Assembly: GCF_014836885.1 (NCBI RefSeq)
Contig: NZ_JACSPY010000008.1
Location: forward strand, 1 to 64,000
Direction of reading: 5' to 3'
Length of the DNA stretch: 64,000 nt
Source: Brevibacterium gallinarum
GTDB taxonomy: Bacteria > Actinomycetota > Actinomycetes > Actinomycetales > Brevibacteriaceae
The first letter of the stretch is position 1. Every line of letters starts with the position of its first letter. Position numbers and translations under genes: made by a program. Shown here one piece after another: positions 16,015-24,676 of this stretch. The notes below the pieces were generated by a model that saw nothing but the letters and a program-made list of their open reading frames with translations, was not told the origin of the DNA and ran no database searches.

Positions 16015-17112
16015 GTGTACGTCTATAACACCTGGTACGTTGCCGCCTGGAGCTACGAAGTCACCGACAAGCCCACCGCTCGCACCATCTGCGAGCTGCC
16101 GCTCGTGCTCTTCCGCACCCAGGACGGCGAAGCACACGCGCTCGTCGACCGGTGCGCTCACCGCGGCTTCCCGCTCTCGGAGGGCCGGGTCGTCAACGAC
16201 TCGGTCGAGTGCGCCTATCACGGCTTCACCTACGGCCGCGACGGCCGCTGCACGCGTGTGCCTGGTCAGACCGCGCTGCCCGACCGGGCTCGCGTCGGCA
16301 CCTATCCGGTCCACGAGAAGGACGGTTGGATCTGGGTCTACACCGGCGATCCGGAACGTGCTGACATCAGCGACATTCCCGACACCCACTGGAACAACGA
16401 CCCTGAATGGGCACCGGTGTTCCACTCCCTGGGCATCAACTGCCGGGCCGAACTCGTCCACGACAACCTCCTCGACCTCACCCACGAATCGTGGATCCAC
16501 CAGACGACCGTCGGCGACGACTACATCTACGAATACGGCGTCACCGTCGAAGTCGAGGGCAACACCGTCAGCGTCGACCGATTCATGCCCAGCGTCGAGG
16601 CCCCGCCGCTGTACAAGGACACGATGGGCATCTCCGGGCCCTACGACCGGTTCCACTGCACCGAATTCCATGTGCCCAACCACCACACCCTGCACTCGGG
16701 CATCACAGCCGAGGGCCAGCCGCGCGAAGACGGCTACCTCATCAAGGTCACCAACGCGATCACCCCGATCGACGCCGACCACTGCTGGTACTACTACTGC
16801 TTCGCCCGCAACTTCGCTGTTGATGACGAGCAGGCGACCAAGGACCTCGAAGTCGGCCTGGCCACCGTCCTCAAGGAGGACGCCTGGGCGCTCGAGCACC
16901 AGGAGCGCGGGCTCAAGACCCGCCCGGCTGACGAGTTCGACGTGCTCATCGCCCAGGACGGCGGCGTCGCCAAGGCCCGCCGCATCATGAACGCCCTCAT
17001 CCGCGCCGAACAGCGCGAGGCCGCTGAGAAGAAGAACGCAGCCACCGCCTCGGGCACGGCGAACACCAGCCCCGCGAACAGCGCCGCCCAGCCGACTGGT
17101 CAGGAGGTGTGA
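16015..17112 (+). CDS. Rieske aromatic oxygenase, vanillate O-demethylase VanA-like
   Basis: 365 residues from GTG 16015, with AAAGGAG five bases upstream; the frame is open back to 15964. The Rieske [2Fe-2S] motif is Cys47-x-His49 and Cys66-x2-His69. The mononuclear iron motif follows in DNLLDLTHESWIH. This is the oxygenase component of a class IA two-component system that hydroxylates or O-demethylates an aromatic acid. The reductase is encoded two genes downstream. Vanillate is the usual substrate of close relatives, but related enzymes use other methoxy- or carboxy-aromatics. The Ala/Thr-rich C-terminal 30 residues look like a disordered tail. Confidence 0.9.
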   Translation: MYVYNTWYVAAWSYEVTDKPTARTICELPLVLFRTQDGEAHALVDRCAHRGFPLSEGRVVNDSVECAYHGFTYGRDGRCTRVPGQTALPDRARVGTYPVHEKDGWIWVYTGDPERADISDIPDTHWNNDPEWAPVFHSLGINCRAELVHDNLLDLTHESWIHQTTVGDDYIYEYGVTVEVEGNTVSVDRFMPSVEAPPLYKDTMGISGPYDRFHCTEFHVPNHHTLHSGITAEGQPREDGYLIKVTNAITPIDADHCWYYYCFARNFAVDDEQATKDLEVGLATVLKEDAWALEHQERGLKTRPADEFDVLIAQDGGVAKARRIMNALIRAEQREAAEKKNAATASGTANTSPANSAAQPTGQEV

Positions 17113-17114
17113 TC

Positions 17115-17594
17115 ATGTGGATGCTTTCGCGCGGCAGCGCACTCGACGCCTCCGGTGAGGCCGCCACCATCGGCGCCGACTACACCGCCCGGACCGGCAA
17201 CGGGCGGGTGCTCGCCTCGTGCCCGGACTCCCCAGAGCGCGGAGACCGCTGGAAGTGGACGATCCGGCTGACCGGGGCCGAACCCCACGCCGGCGTGGAC
17301 ATCGACCACGACCCTGCCCAGGTGACCATCACCCGCACCACCGTCGAAGGCCCTGGCGAGAAGGACCTGGACCGGGCCGCCGGCCGCCAGTTCGTCATTG
17401 TCCCAGTCGCCGGCGCCTGCCAGATCAGCATCGCCGGCGGCCCCTGGGCCCGCGACATCACCCCCGGCGACGTCTACATCGCCGAAGGGGAGGAGACCGA
17501 GACCCTGCGCATCTCCGCCGCTGAGGCCCGCACCCGCGTCGAGGCGATCGAGATCGCCGCCGCCGACGGCAGCCCGCTGCGCTGGGTGCCCTGA
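17115..17594 (+). CDS. Cupin-like protein within the oxygenase operon
   Basis: 159 residues from ATG 17115, with AGGAGGT at 17102-17108. It is rich in beta strand. The segment FVIVPVAGACQISIAGG followed by DITPGDVYIAEGEE looks like the second half of a cupin barrel (PGD-x-Y-x-x-x-G). Metal-binding His residues are not clearly present. It is inserted between oxygenase and reductase genes, two bases after the VanA-like stop. That placement points to an accessory, sensor or isomerase-like role; I do not know its function. Confidence 0.75.
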   Translation: MWMLSRGSALDASGEAATIGADYTARTGNGRVLASCPDSPERGDRWKWTIRLTGAEPHAGVDIDHDPAQVTITRTTVEGPGEKDLDRAAGRQFVIVPVAGACQISIAGGPWARDITPGDVYIAEGEETETLRISAAEARTRVEAIEIAAADGSPLRWVP

Positions 17595-17618
17595 GCAGCC
17601 AGCTCGGAAGGAGGAATC

Positions 17619-18572
17619 ATGCCCGAACTCATCGACATGAAGGTCATCGGCACCCAGGCGGTGTGCGAGGACGTCATGGCCGTCGAACTCGAACGCGCCG
17701 ACGGCGGCCCGCTGCCCACCTGGAGCCCCGGCTCCCACATCGACATCGAACTGGCCGCAGGGCTGGTGCGCCAGTACTCGCTGTGCTCGGACCCGCGCGT
17801 CCCGCGCACCTGGCAGATCGCGGTGCGCCGCGAACCCCGCTCCCGAGGCGGCTCGGACTTCGTACACGATCAGCTCGCCCCCGGCGCGGTGCTGCGGGCC
17901 ACCGTGCCGATCAACCGGTTCGCCTTCGAAGACGCTGACGCCTACGTCTTCATCGCCGGCGGCATCGGCATCACCCCGCTGCTGCCGATGCTCAGGCAGG
18001 CCTGGTGGCGGAAGAAACCGGCACGTGTGTACTACCTGGGCCGCAGCCGCGGCCGGCTGCCGTTCATCGACATCGTCGAAGAGCTCTGCGACGACGTCAC
18101 CGTCCACGAATCCGCAACCGCCGGCCGGCGCGACATCGCCGCTGATCTTGCCGGACTGCCCGCCGGCACGCGCGTCTACGCCTGCGGGCCCGATGCGCTG
18201 CTCGACGGGCTGGCCATCATCGCCGAACAGCAGGGCTTCGCTGACCGGCTGCACACCGAGCGGTTCGTCAACGAGACCGGCGCGGGCGTCACCGTCATGG
18301 CCGATGACCGGGAGTTCCTCGTCGAGACGAACACCGGCACCGAGGTGAGAGTCCCGGTGGGCTGCAGTGTGCTCGAAGCCCTCGAAGGGGCCGGCTACCG
18401 GCCGTTCAACTCCTGCCGGGAGGGCATCTGCGGATCATGTGAGACCGATGTGCTCGCAGGAGCAATCGATCACCGCGACTCCCTGCTGTCCGAGGCCGAG
18501 CGGCAAGCCGGGGATACCATGATGATCTGCGTCTCCCGCTGCACCGGCGACCGGCTCGTCCTCGACATCTGA
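17619..18572 (+). CDS. Oxygenase reductase component, VanB-like
   Basis: 317 residues from ATG 17619 behind GGAGGA. Domain order is an FMN-binding barrel (QYSLCSDP), an NAD-binding domain (FIAGGIGITPLLPM, VYACGPDALL) and a C-terminal plant-type [2Fe-2S] ferredoxin. The ferredoxin motif is CREGICGSC, with a fourth Cys in MMICVSRC. This is the class IA phthalate-dioxygenase-reductase layout. It passes electrons from NAD(P)H to the Rieske oxygenase two genes upstream. Confidence 0.92.
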   Translation: MPELIDMKVIGTQAVCEDVMAVELERADGGPLPTWSPGSHIDIELAAGLVRQYSLCSDPRVPRTWQIAVRREPRSRGGSDFVHDQLAPGAVLRATVPINRFAFEDADAYVFIAGGIGITPLLPMLRQAWWRKKPARVYYLGRSRGRLPFIDIVEELCDDVTVHESATAGRRDIAADLAGLPAGTRVYACGPDALLDGLAIIAEQQGFADRLHTERFVNETGAGVTVMADDREFLVETNTGTEVRVPVGCSVLEALEGAGYRPFNSCREGICGSCETDVLAGAIDHRDSLLSEAERQAGDTMMICVSRCTGDRLVLDI

Positions 18573-18658
18573 GTGCAGGGACAGCTGAGCGCAGGGGCAG
18601 CTGACTGCAGCGACATGAGAACGGTGACAGCGCAGACACCGCAGGAGAGGAGGCGCCG

Positions 18659-19261
18659 ATGGCGAACCTGACCGCTGAGGTCAAGGGCAAGATCACTGCC
18701 GCGGTGGCCAGTGGCGAGCTGGCCCCGGGCACGGTGCTGCGCCAGGAGCACATCGCTGAGCGCTTCGGCGTCTCGCGCACACCGGCCCGCGAGGCGCTCG
18801 TGCAGCTGGCTGCCGCCGGGGTGGTGAGCCAGCGCAGCGGCCGCGGCTTCGAAGTCTGCCCACTCAACGACACCACCGTCGCCGATGTCCAGCAGGTCCG
18901 CTTCAGCCTCGAGGCACTCGCCCTGCGCTCGCTGACCGGCCAGCTCACACCTCGGGTGCGGCTGGAGCTGTCCCACCGGCTCGACCAGGCTGAACTCGCC
19001 CTTGACGACCTGGCGGAGTTCTTCGAACTCTCCCGCCGCTTCCACATCGAACTCGTCGACGCGTGCGCGAACGCGTATCTGCGCTCAGTGCTCACCAGCG
19101 TGTGGGACCATCCGGTCCAGCAGCGCATCGGCGCCCGGGCCGGAGCCGACCGCGCCCAGCGGCAGGCGACCCTGGCCACCCACCGGGAGCTGCTGGTCGC
19201 GCTTGCAGACGGCGACGGTGCAGCCGCTGAAGCCGCACTGATGCGCTGCCACACTGACTGA
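18659..19261 (+). CDS. GntR-family regulator (FCD type) of the oxygenase operon
   Basis: 200 residues from ATG 18659, preceded by GAGAGGAGG. The winged HTH is AERFGVSRTPAREALVQLAA with a following GRGFEV wing. The C-terminal all-helical FCD domain binds a carboxylate-type ligand (DLAEFFELSRRFHIELVDA). As the fourth gene of the oxygenase cluster it probably binds the palindromes at 15939-15959 and responds to the aromatic substrate. Confidence 0.88.
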   Translation: MANLTAEVKGKITAAVASGELAPGTVLRQEHIAERFGVSRTPAREALVQLAAAGVVSQRSGRGFEVCPLNDTTVADVQQVRFSLEALALRSLTGQLTPRVRLELSHRLDQAELALDDLAEFFELSRRFHIELVDACANAYLRSVLTSVWDHPVQQRIGARAGADRAQRQATLATHRELLVALADGDGAAAEAALMRCHTD

Positions 19262-19485
19262 TGTCTCAGCTGCTGTGCTGCAATGTCTGGTGCGGGGTGC
19301 GATGAGGTGCGGTGCTCTGGTGTGAAGTGCGGTATTCCGGTGTGCGGTCGCCCGGGCGGAGGCGAACGCACACCCTCCGCAGCCGGTTCGCAGCTGAGCA
19401 TGAGGGCTGTGATCGCCTGGACTCGCATGTCCCTGTTTACGTCAGCGTCACCGACAGGCCATGTCGATCTGTCACTCTCGGGAGC

Positions 19486-19770
19486 ATGGATGCAACGCTT
19501 GCGGCTCTTCGCACCTGGATCGAGACCACCGGGCAGCAGTGGCTGGCCGATGACAACATCACAGGCATCGACATCGCCCACAAGGTCGTCGAGGGCATGA
19601 CGCTGGATGCCGTGTGCCTGCGCTTCACCGTGCACCGCAAGCTGGCAGCCGCCGACCCGGCTGCCACCATCCCGCCGTATGTCAGCATCGGCGAGCGCAT
19701 CGTTCCCACCGATGTGATCGAAGCCCGCCCGCTTGCCGCCGCTCGCCAGCCGGCTCGCGCTCACGCCTGA
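19486..19770 (+). CDS. Short protein resembling the N-terminal segment of inactive trypsin-like (Nal1-type) proteins
   Basis: 94 residues from ATG 19486, with GGGAG upstream. The core (NITGIDIAHKVVEGMTLDAVCLRF) followed by V-x-RKL and IPTDVIEA resembles the small alpha/beta module. That module precedes the protease-like domain in actinobacterial and plant trypsin-like proteins. Here it stands alone with a proper stop, so it is either an independent small protein or a decayed relic. The upstream 220 bp contain short GTGCGGT-based repeats and no other gene. Confidence 0.6.
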   Translation: MDATLAALRTWIETTGQQWLADDNITGIDIAHKVVEGMTLDAVCLRFTVHRKLAAADPAATIPPYVSIGERIVPTDVIEARPLAAARQPARAHA

Positions 19771-19817
19771 CCGGCACTGACCCGGCTGCCTGTTGCGCTG
19801 CGGCGTAGACTGAGGGC

Positions 19818-20093
19818 ATGGCTGCACAGGATCGCAAGACTCCAGGACCATCGGTCAAAGACGACGAGATGTATGAAGCGCTGCGCCGTGAGGGCAACAG
19901 CAAGGAGAAGTCCGCGCGCATCGCCAATGCCGCCGCGCAGGACTCCCGCTCTGATGTGGGCGAACGCGGCGGAGAGTCCGGTTCCTACGAGGACTGGACC
20001 GTCGAACAGCTGCGCGAGCGCGCCGCCGAACTCGACATCGCCGGCCGTTCGGAGATGAACAAGGACGACCTCATCGCCGCCTTGCGGGGGTAA
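19818..20093 (+). CDS. Small protein with C-terminal Rho N-terminal-like (SAP/HeH) fold
   Basis: 91 residues from ATG 19818, with GAGGG upstream. Residues 1-50 form a KDDEMYEALRREGNSKEKSARIANA-type segment found in DUF7218 proteins. Residues 57-90 (WTVEQLRERAAELDI...NKDDLIAAL) match the Rho_N helical module that binds nucleic acid. Such proteins are common in actinobacteria and unassigned. Confidence 0.82.
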   Translation: MAAQDRKTPGPSVKDDEMYEALRREGNSKEKSARIANAAAQDSRSDVGERGGESGSYEDWTVEQLRERAAELDIAGRSEMNKDDLIAALRG

Positions 20094-20157
20094 ACCCCAC
20101 CCCACCTGACCGGCTGCCCCCATGTGCGGCAGCCGCAGGATCGACCAGGCTGGAAGC

Positions 20158-21333
20158 ATGACCACGTCTGAGCCCAGCAGTCGCCCTGCCGCGCACACCG
20201 CCCCAGCACCCCCACCGGCCGCAACCCTGCCAGCTGCAACCCCGCCAGTTGCAGCCCCGCCGCACACCACGGCCGCCCCATCGGCCGCCGCCCCGCAGGC
20301 AGCCCCGGCCCAGACCGCACTCCTCGACTCCCCAGCCCCGCCGCCTGCTGGCAGCCGCCGGATCGGTGCTCTCGATGCTGTGCGCGGCTTCGCGCTGGGC
20401 GGCATCATCTTCGCCAATGTGCCCGTCCTCCTGCGCCTCAACCCGCAGGACGGAGACGGACTCAACCCGCTCGCCGCAGGCGTCTACCGGTGGGTCGACG
20501 GACACTTCTTCCCACTGTTCTCCCTGCTCTTCGGCATCGGCTTCGGCCTCATGTGGCTTTCGGCCACCCGCCACAGCCCGCGCCCGCGGCTGGTGATGCT
20601 GCGCCGGCTGGGCTTCCTCACGCTGCTCGGCATCGGCCACACCCTCCTGCATCCGGGTGAGGCGCTCATCTACTACGGCATCCTCGGCATTGTCGTGCTG
20701 CTGCCGCTGACCTTCCTGCCCGCCCGCACCGTCGCCCCGATCCTGGGCACCGCCGGAATCGCACTGCTGGCTGCCGGGGCCTGGTTCGGCGGGCCGGCCC
20801 TCATCCCCGGTCTCTTCGTCCTCGGCTTCTGGCTCGGCACCTCGGGCCAGGTCGCCCGCGCCTTCTCACCCTTCCCAGCCCTTTTGCTCATGCTGGTCGG
20901 CGCGGCACTGTCCGGCTACGTCTACACCGCCAACGGCTTCCCACCGACCGTCAACTCCTCCTTCGACAGCCTCTACGCCACCGGCGGTGCCGCGGTCTAC
21001 CTCGGTGCGTTCGTGCTGCTCTTGGCCTCCCCGCTGCGCGGATTCCTCCACGCGGTCTTCGCCCCGCTCGGCCGGCTGGCGCTGACGAACTACATCACCG
21101 CCACCCTGCTTCTGCTCGCCATGCTCATCCCCACCCAGGTGCTCGGCATCGTGCCGACGGACACGACGGCCGGCTGGCAGCTCGTCATGGCCGGCTGCGT
21201 GCTCATCCTCGCCCTGCAGTGGGTGTTCTCGACGCTGTGGCTGCGCGCCTTCACCCAGGGCCCGCTCGAATGGGTGTGGCGGAAGGTCACGTGGCTGCTT
21301 GCCCGCCCGCTGCCGTTCCGCCGCGCGAGCTGA
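20158..21333 (+). CDS. DUF418-family membrane protein, second copy
   Basis: 391 residues from ATG 20158. After a Pro/Ala-rich tail of about 65 residues, SRRIGALDAVRGFALGGIIFANV opens the membrane domain. It ends with the family motif GPLEWVWRKVTW. It contains about nine to ten helices and has the same architecture as the protein at 1896-3215, but a shorter C-terminal part. No regulator is adjacent. Function is unknown. Confidence 0.85.
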   Translation: MTTSEPSSRPAAHTAPAPPPAATLPAATPPVAAPPHTTAAPSAAAPQAAPAQTALLDSPAPPPAGSRRIGALDAVRGFALGGIIFANVPVLLRLNPQDGDGLNPLAAGVYRWVDGHFFPLFSLLFGIGFGLMWLSATRHSPRPRLVMLRRLGFLTLLGIGHTLLHPGEALIYYGILGIVVLLPLTFLPARTVAPILGTAGIALLAAGAWFGGPALIPGLFVLGFWLGTSGQVARAFSPFPALLLMLVGAALSGYVYTANGFPPTVNSSFDSLYATGGAAVYLGAFVLLLASPLRGFLHAVFAPLGRLALTNYITATLLLLAMLIPTQVLGIVPTDTTAGWQLVMAGCVLILALQWVFSTLWLRAFTQGPLEWVWRKVTWLLARPLPFRRAS

Positions 21334-21396
21334 CCGCGCCCGAGGCACCCGTCACCATACCGTCGTACCGCGCCCGAAGCGCCGGTCACCACAGCA

Positions 21397-21432
21397 ATGG
21401 CAGCGGCCGCACCGATGTGCGACCGCTGCCAT
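21397..21432. terminator. Bidirectional terminator between the DUF418 gene and hmp
   Basis: ATGGCAGCGG (21397-21406) pairs perfectly with CCGCTGCCAT (21423-21432) across a 16-base loop. It lies between convergent stops at 21333 and 21492. Confidence 0.7.
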
Positions 21433-21491
21433 CTGCTCTCTCAACCGTGCAGCAGCCTCAGCTGGGAGGCTGCTTCAGCTGTGAGGCAGCC

Positions 21492-22730
21492 TCAGCCGTC
21501 GAGCAGCCAGTCGTTGGGTGCGAACAGCTCGAAATGCACCTGCTCATCGGCGAACCCGCGGGCAGTCAGCTGGGTGCGCATGTGCTGGAGGAACCCGTTC
21601 GAGCCGCAGACGTAGACATCGGCATCGGCAGGCAGCTCCACCTTGTCGAGGCTGATGAAGCCCAGCCGTGCCCCCTCACCGGGGTCGGTCTCATACCAGG
21701 TCAGCGCCTGCCCGTTGGCCAGCGCGCCGGCCAGCTGGGTGCGCTTCGCGGCCAGCGCATCGACGCTCGGATGCAGATCGCCGTGCAGGGAGATGGCTCT
21801 GCGCTGCGAGCTGTTGGCGACCAGATACTCCAGCATGCCGATCATCGGTGTCGCGCCGATACCGGCGGAGACGAGCACCACCGGGTTCTCCGCATCCGAC
21901 AGCACAAGATCACCGAAGGGCAGCGTCACCTCGAGCGTGTCGCCGACAGCCACATGGTCGGCGAGGAAGTTCGAGACCTCGCCTGCCGGGGCCTCGTCGG
22001 TGGCCCCGATCCGCTTGACGGCGAAGGTCAGCTGACCGGGGGAGGCATCATCGACGAGGCTGTACTGACGCAGCTGCCGGGCCCCGTCGGGCAGCCGGGC
22101 GCCGACGGAGATGTACTGGCCGGGCAGATGCGCCGGCAGCGGATCAGCACCCTCGCCGGCGGTGACGGAGACGAGCATGACATCACCGGGCAGGTCGGTG
22201 CGCTCGGTGACGGTGACGGTGCGGAACACATCGCCATCGGCCACGCCGGCCGAACGGTAGAGATCGCGCTCGAACTCGATGAGCACATCGGCCATGATCC
22301 AGTACACGGCATCCCAGGCTGCTGCGACCTCGGCGGTGACGGTCTCAGCGCCGAGCACCTCGACGATGGCGGCGAAGAGGTTGTCGTGGACGATCTGGTA
22401 CTGATCGGCGGTGATCCCGAGGCTGGCGTGCTTGTGGCCGATGCGCTGGAGCAGATCCTCCGGCGCAGGGGCGGTGTCGTCGACGAGCATCGTCGCGAAC
22501 GTCGCGATCGACGCCGCCAGCGCCCGCTGCTGGGCGCCCTGCTGCTGATTGCCGCGGTTGAAGACATCGGCGATGAGCTCGGGATGGGCGGTGAACATCT
22601 TCTGGTAGAACAGCGGGGTGATCTCGTTGATCTTCGATCCCACCAGCGGCAGGGTCGCGCGGATCACCTCGGCATGCTCGGCTGACAGCCGGGTGCGGTC
22701 GATGGGCTTGAGCTGGACGAGTGTCGTCAT
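21492..22730 (-). CDS. hmp: Flavohaemoglobin, nitric oxide dioxygenase
   Basis: 412 residues from ATG 22730, with AAAGGA upstream. The globin domain fills residues 1-145 (INEITPLFYQKMFTAHPEL, the HKHASLGI region). The FAD domain follows (RQYSLVD), then the NAD domain (VLVSAGIGATPMIGMLEYL, VYVCGSNGF). The enzyme turns NO and O2 to nitrate using NAD(P)H and protects against nitrosative stress. It is a single-gene unit. I could not identify an NsrR-type site in the 219-bp upstream gap. Confidence 0.95.
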   Translation of the reverse strand: MTTLVQLKPIDRTRLSAEHAEVIRATLPLVGSKINEITPLFYQKMFTAHPELIADVFNRGNQQQGAQQRALAASIATFATMLVDDTAPAPEDLLQRIGHKHASLGITADQYQIVHDNLFAAIVEVLGAETVTAEVAAAWDAVYWIMADVLIEFERDLYRSAGVADGDVFRTVTVTERTDLPGDVMLVSVTAGEGADPLPAHLPGQYISVGARLPDGARQLRQYSLVDDASPGQLTFAVKRIGATDEAPAGEVSNFLADHVAVGDTLEVTLPFGDLVLSDAENPVVLVSAGIGATPMIGMLEYLVANSSQRRAISLHGDLHPSVDALAAKRTQLAGALANGQALTWYETDPGEGARLGFISLDKVELPADADVYVCGSNGFLQHMRTQLTARGFADEQVHFELFAPNDWLLDG

Positions 22731-22949
22731 GGAGTGTCCTTTCCGGAGGGTGCACGATCACGCTACGCCTGCGGTGAGGCGCACCCGGGCCGGTCTTGCC
22801 AGCAGATGCGCGATGTCTCGCGTTCCGAGGCGGCAGGGGACCGGCGCACCGACTGTGTCAGGCTGGTGACGTCGCGCCCTCACCGCAGGCCGGGCCACCA
22901 CAGGCTGCCCTGCCGGAATGCAGGTACGCCGCCGGGGTATGATTCGGCT

Positions 22950-24500
22950 GTGAAGATGATCCTGTTGCGCGCCGCTGCCGCTTCACTTACGGTCTGCGGC
23001 CTCCTCATGCCTGCCGCTGTCGTCCACGCCGCCCCCGATCTCAGCGGCGGTGCCGTCGATGGCCAGCACCCTGAACTCGGCGACCCGAGCGAATCCCCGA
23101 GCACGGCGCCGGCCGGTGACCCGAGCGAAGCACCGTCTGCAGGCCCGAGCGAAGCATCGCCTGCAGACCCGAGCGGTGAACCGAGCATCGAACCCAGCCC
23201 CATGCCCGAGGTGGGCGCTCCGGCTGCGGCGACCGCCGCCTCGGGTGCGGTGCCGGCTGCTGCGAAGAAGGCGATCGATGCGACCGCGAAGAAGTTCGCC
23301 TCCCAGCTGGGGCGGGCGAGCACGCCGATCCGCTGCGGGATCAAAGACGGCGGCTGCTACCGGACGTTCGCGAAGGGCTCGATCCACTGGTCGAAGGCGA
23401 CCGGCGCGCAGCCGACCTGGGGTGCGATCCGCGCAACGTGGAAGAACACGAAATGGGAGCGCGGCAGGCTCGGCTACCCGGTGATGGCGCAGAAGTGCGG
23501 CCTGCCCGGCGGCGGCTGCTACCAGACATTCCAGAAGGGCTCGATCCACTGGTCGAAAGCCACCGGAGCCCAGGCGACATGGGGTGCGATCCGCAGCGAA
23601 TGGAAGCGCACCGGCTGGGAGCGCGGCGTGCTCGGCTACCCGACGACGATGGAGAAGTGCGGGCTGGCCGGCGGAGGGTGCTACCAGCACTTCCAGCGCG
23701 GCTCCATCCACTGGTCGAAGACGACCGGTGCGCACGCCACCTGGGGCACGATCCGCTCGACATGGCAGAAGAACTCCTGGGAGCGCGGAAAATACGGCTA
23801 CCCGACCGGCCGGGCGAGCGTCGGCAACGACGGGAAGGTGCGCCAGAAGTTCCAGGGAGGCACCATCACCACCGGTGTCGTCTCCACCGGCCTGCCGCAC
23901 GGCATCACCGCTGACGGCGGCCGGCAGCTCGTCATCGCCCACACCGCATCGCGGTCCTCGAAGACCGGCACGGCAGAGCTGTGGGAGCTGCGGGACGATG
24001 CCCGCTGGCACCGCAAGCAGACCTTCACCGGCGCCCGGTTCGGCTACCGGGGCCTGGCGACCGCCTCGGCCAAGCGCGAAGGCGACGGCAAGACCCCGAT
24101 GGGCCAGTACCGGTTCCCGTTCGCCTTCGGCACGGCAGCCAAACCGTCCGGCACGAAGATCGAGTACCGCCGGGTCGACCACAACGACCAGTGGTGCACC
24201 CGGTCGGGCTCCCGGCACTACAACCGGTGGATGTCGGCACCGAACTCGAACTGCACCGCCAAGCAGGCTGAGGTGCTCTCGAAGTACGCCCAGTACCGCT
24301 ACGGCGCCGTCGTCGACTACAACTCCCGCCAGCAGGCGAACCGCGGTTCGGCGATCTTCGTCCACGTCCACGGCCGCGGTTCGACTGCCGGGTGCGTGTC
24401 GGTGACGGCCGGGCAGATGCAGACGATGCTGTCGTGGCTGCGGCCCGAGCAGAATCCGCGCATCGTCATCGCCCCGCGCGCTGAGCTGAAGAACCAGTAG
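22950..24500 (+). CDS. Secreted LGFP-repeat protein with C-terminal L,D-transpeptidase-like domain
   Basis: 516 residues from GTG 22950 (ATG 22956 is nearly equivalent). There is a Sec signal of about 27 residues, then a Pro/Ser/Glu-rich stalk of short PSE repeats. Three to four LGFP modules of about 55 residues lie near residues 108-300 (each with GSIHWSK, WGAIR, GYP). The C-terminal 200 residues end with HVHGRGSTAGCVSV, where Cys near 482 fits the catalytic Cys of YkuD-like enzymes. LGFP repeats bind mycolyl- or arabinogalactan-type walls in Corynebacteriales. The fusion suggests a wall-anchored crosslinking enzyme, which is inference. Confidence 0.85.
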   Translation: MKMILLRAAAASLTVCGLLMPAAVVHAAPDLSGGAVDGQHPELGDPSESPSTAPAGDPSEAPSAGPSEASPADPSGEPSIEPSPMPEVGAPAAATAASGAVPAAAKKAIDATAKKFASQLGRASTPIRCGIKDGGCYRTFAKGSIHWSKATGAQPTWGAIRATWKNTKWERGRLGYPVMAQKCGLPGGGCYQTFQKGSIHWSKATGAQATWGAIRSEWKRTGWERGVLGYPTTMEKCGLAGGGCYQHFQRGSIHWSKTTGAHATWGTIRSTWQKNSWERGKYGYPTGRASVGNDGKVRQKFQGGTITTGVVSTGLPHGITADGGRQLVIAHTASRSSKTGTAELWELRDDARWHRKQTFTGARFGYRGLATASAKREGDGKTPMGQYRFPFAFGTAAKPSGTKIEYRRVDHNDQWCTRSGSRHYNRWMSAPNSNCTAKQAEVLSKYAQYRYGAVVDYNSRQQANRGSAIFVHVHGRGSTAGCVSVTAGQMQTMLSWLRPEQNPRIVIAPRAELKNQ

Positions 24501-24547
24501 CGCCGCCAGCCTGCCGCGTGCAGCTGAACCGCAGGTACCGGGGGCGC

Positions 24548-24571
24548 GCACCACGCGGGGTGCGAAACCCC
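24548..24571. repeat. 24-bp direct repeat, left copy
   Basis: This is identical to 26310-26333. It contains two nested hairpins, GCACC-N5-GGTGC and GGGT-N6-ACCC. It lies between the transpeptidase and lipoprotein genes. Confidence 0.85.
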
Positions 24572-24676
24572 TGGTCCGGGATCTGAGGGGATGTCCGCGG
24601 CCTGTGATGTGATGGATTCCAGTGGACACCCCGGGCGCGGACGCTCGCGGCCAGCGCGCAGGAGAGGATTGCGACG

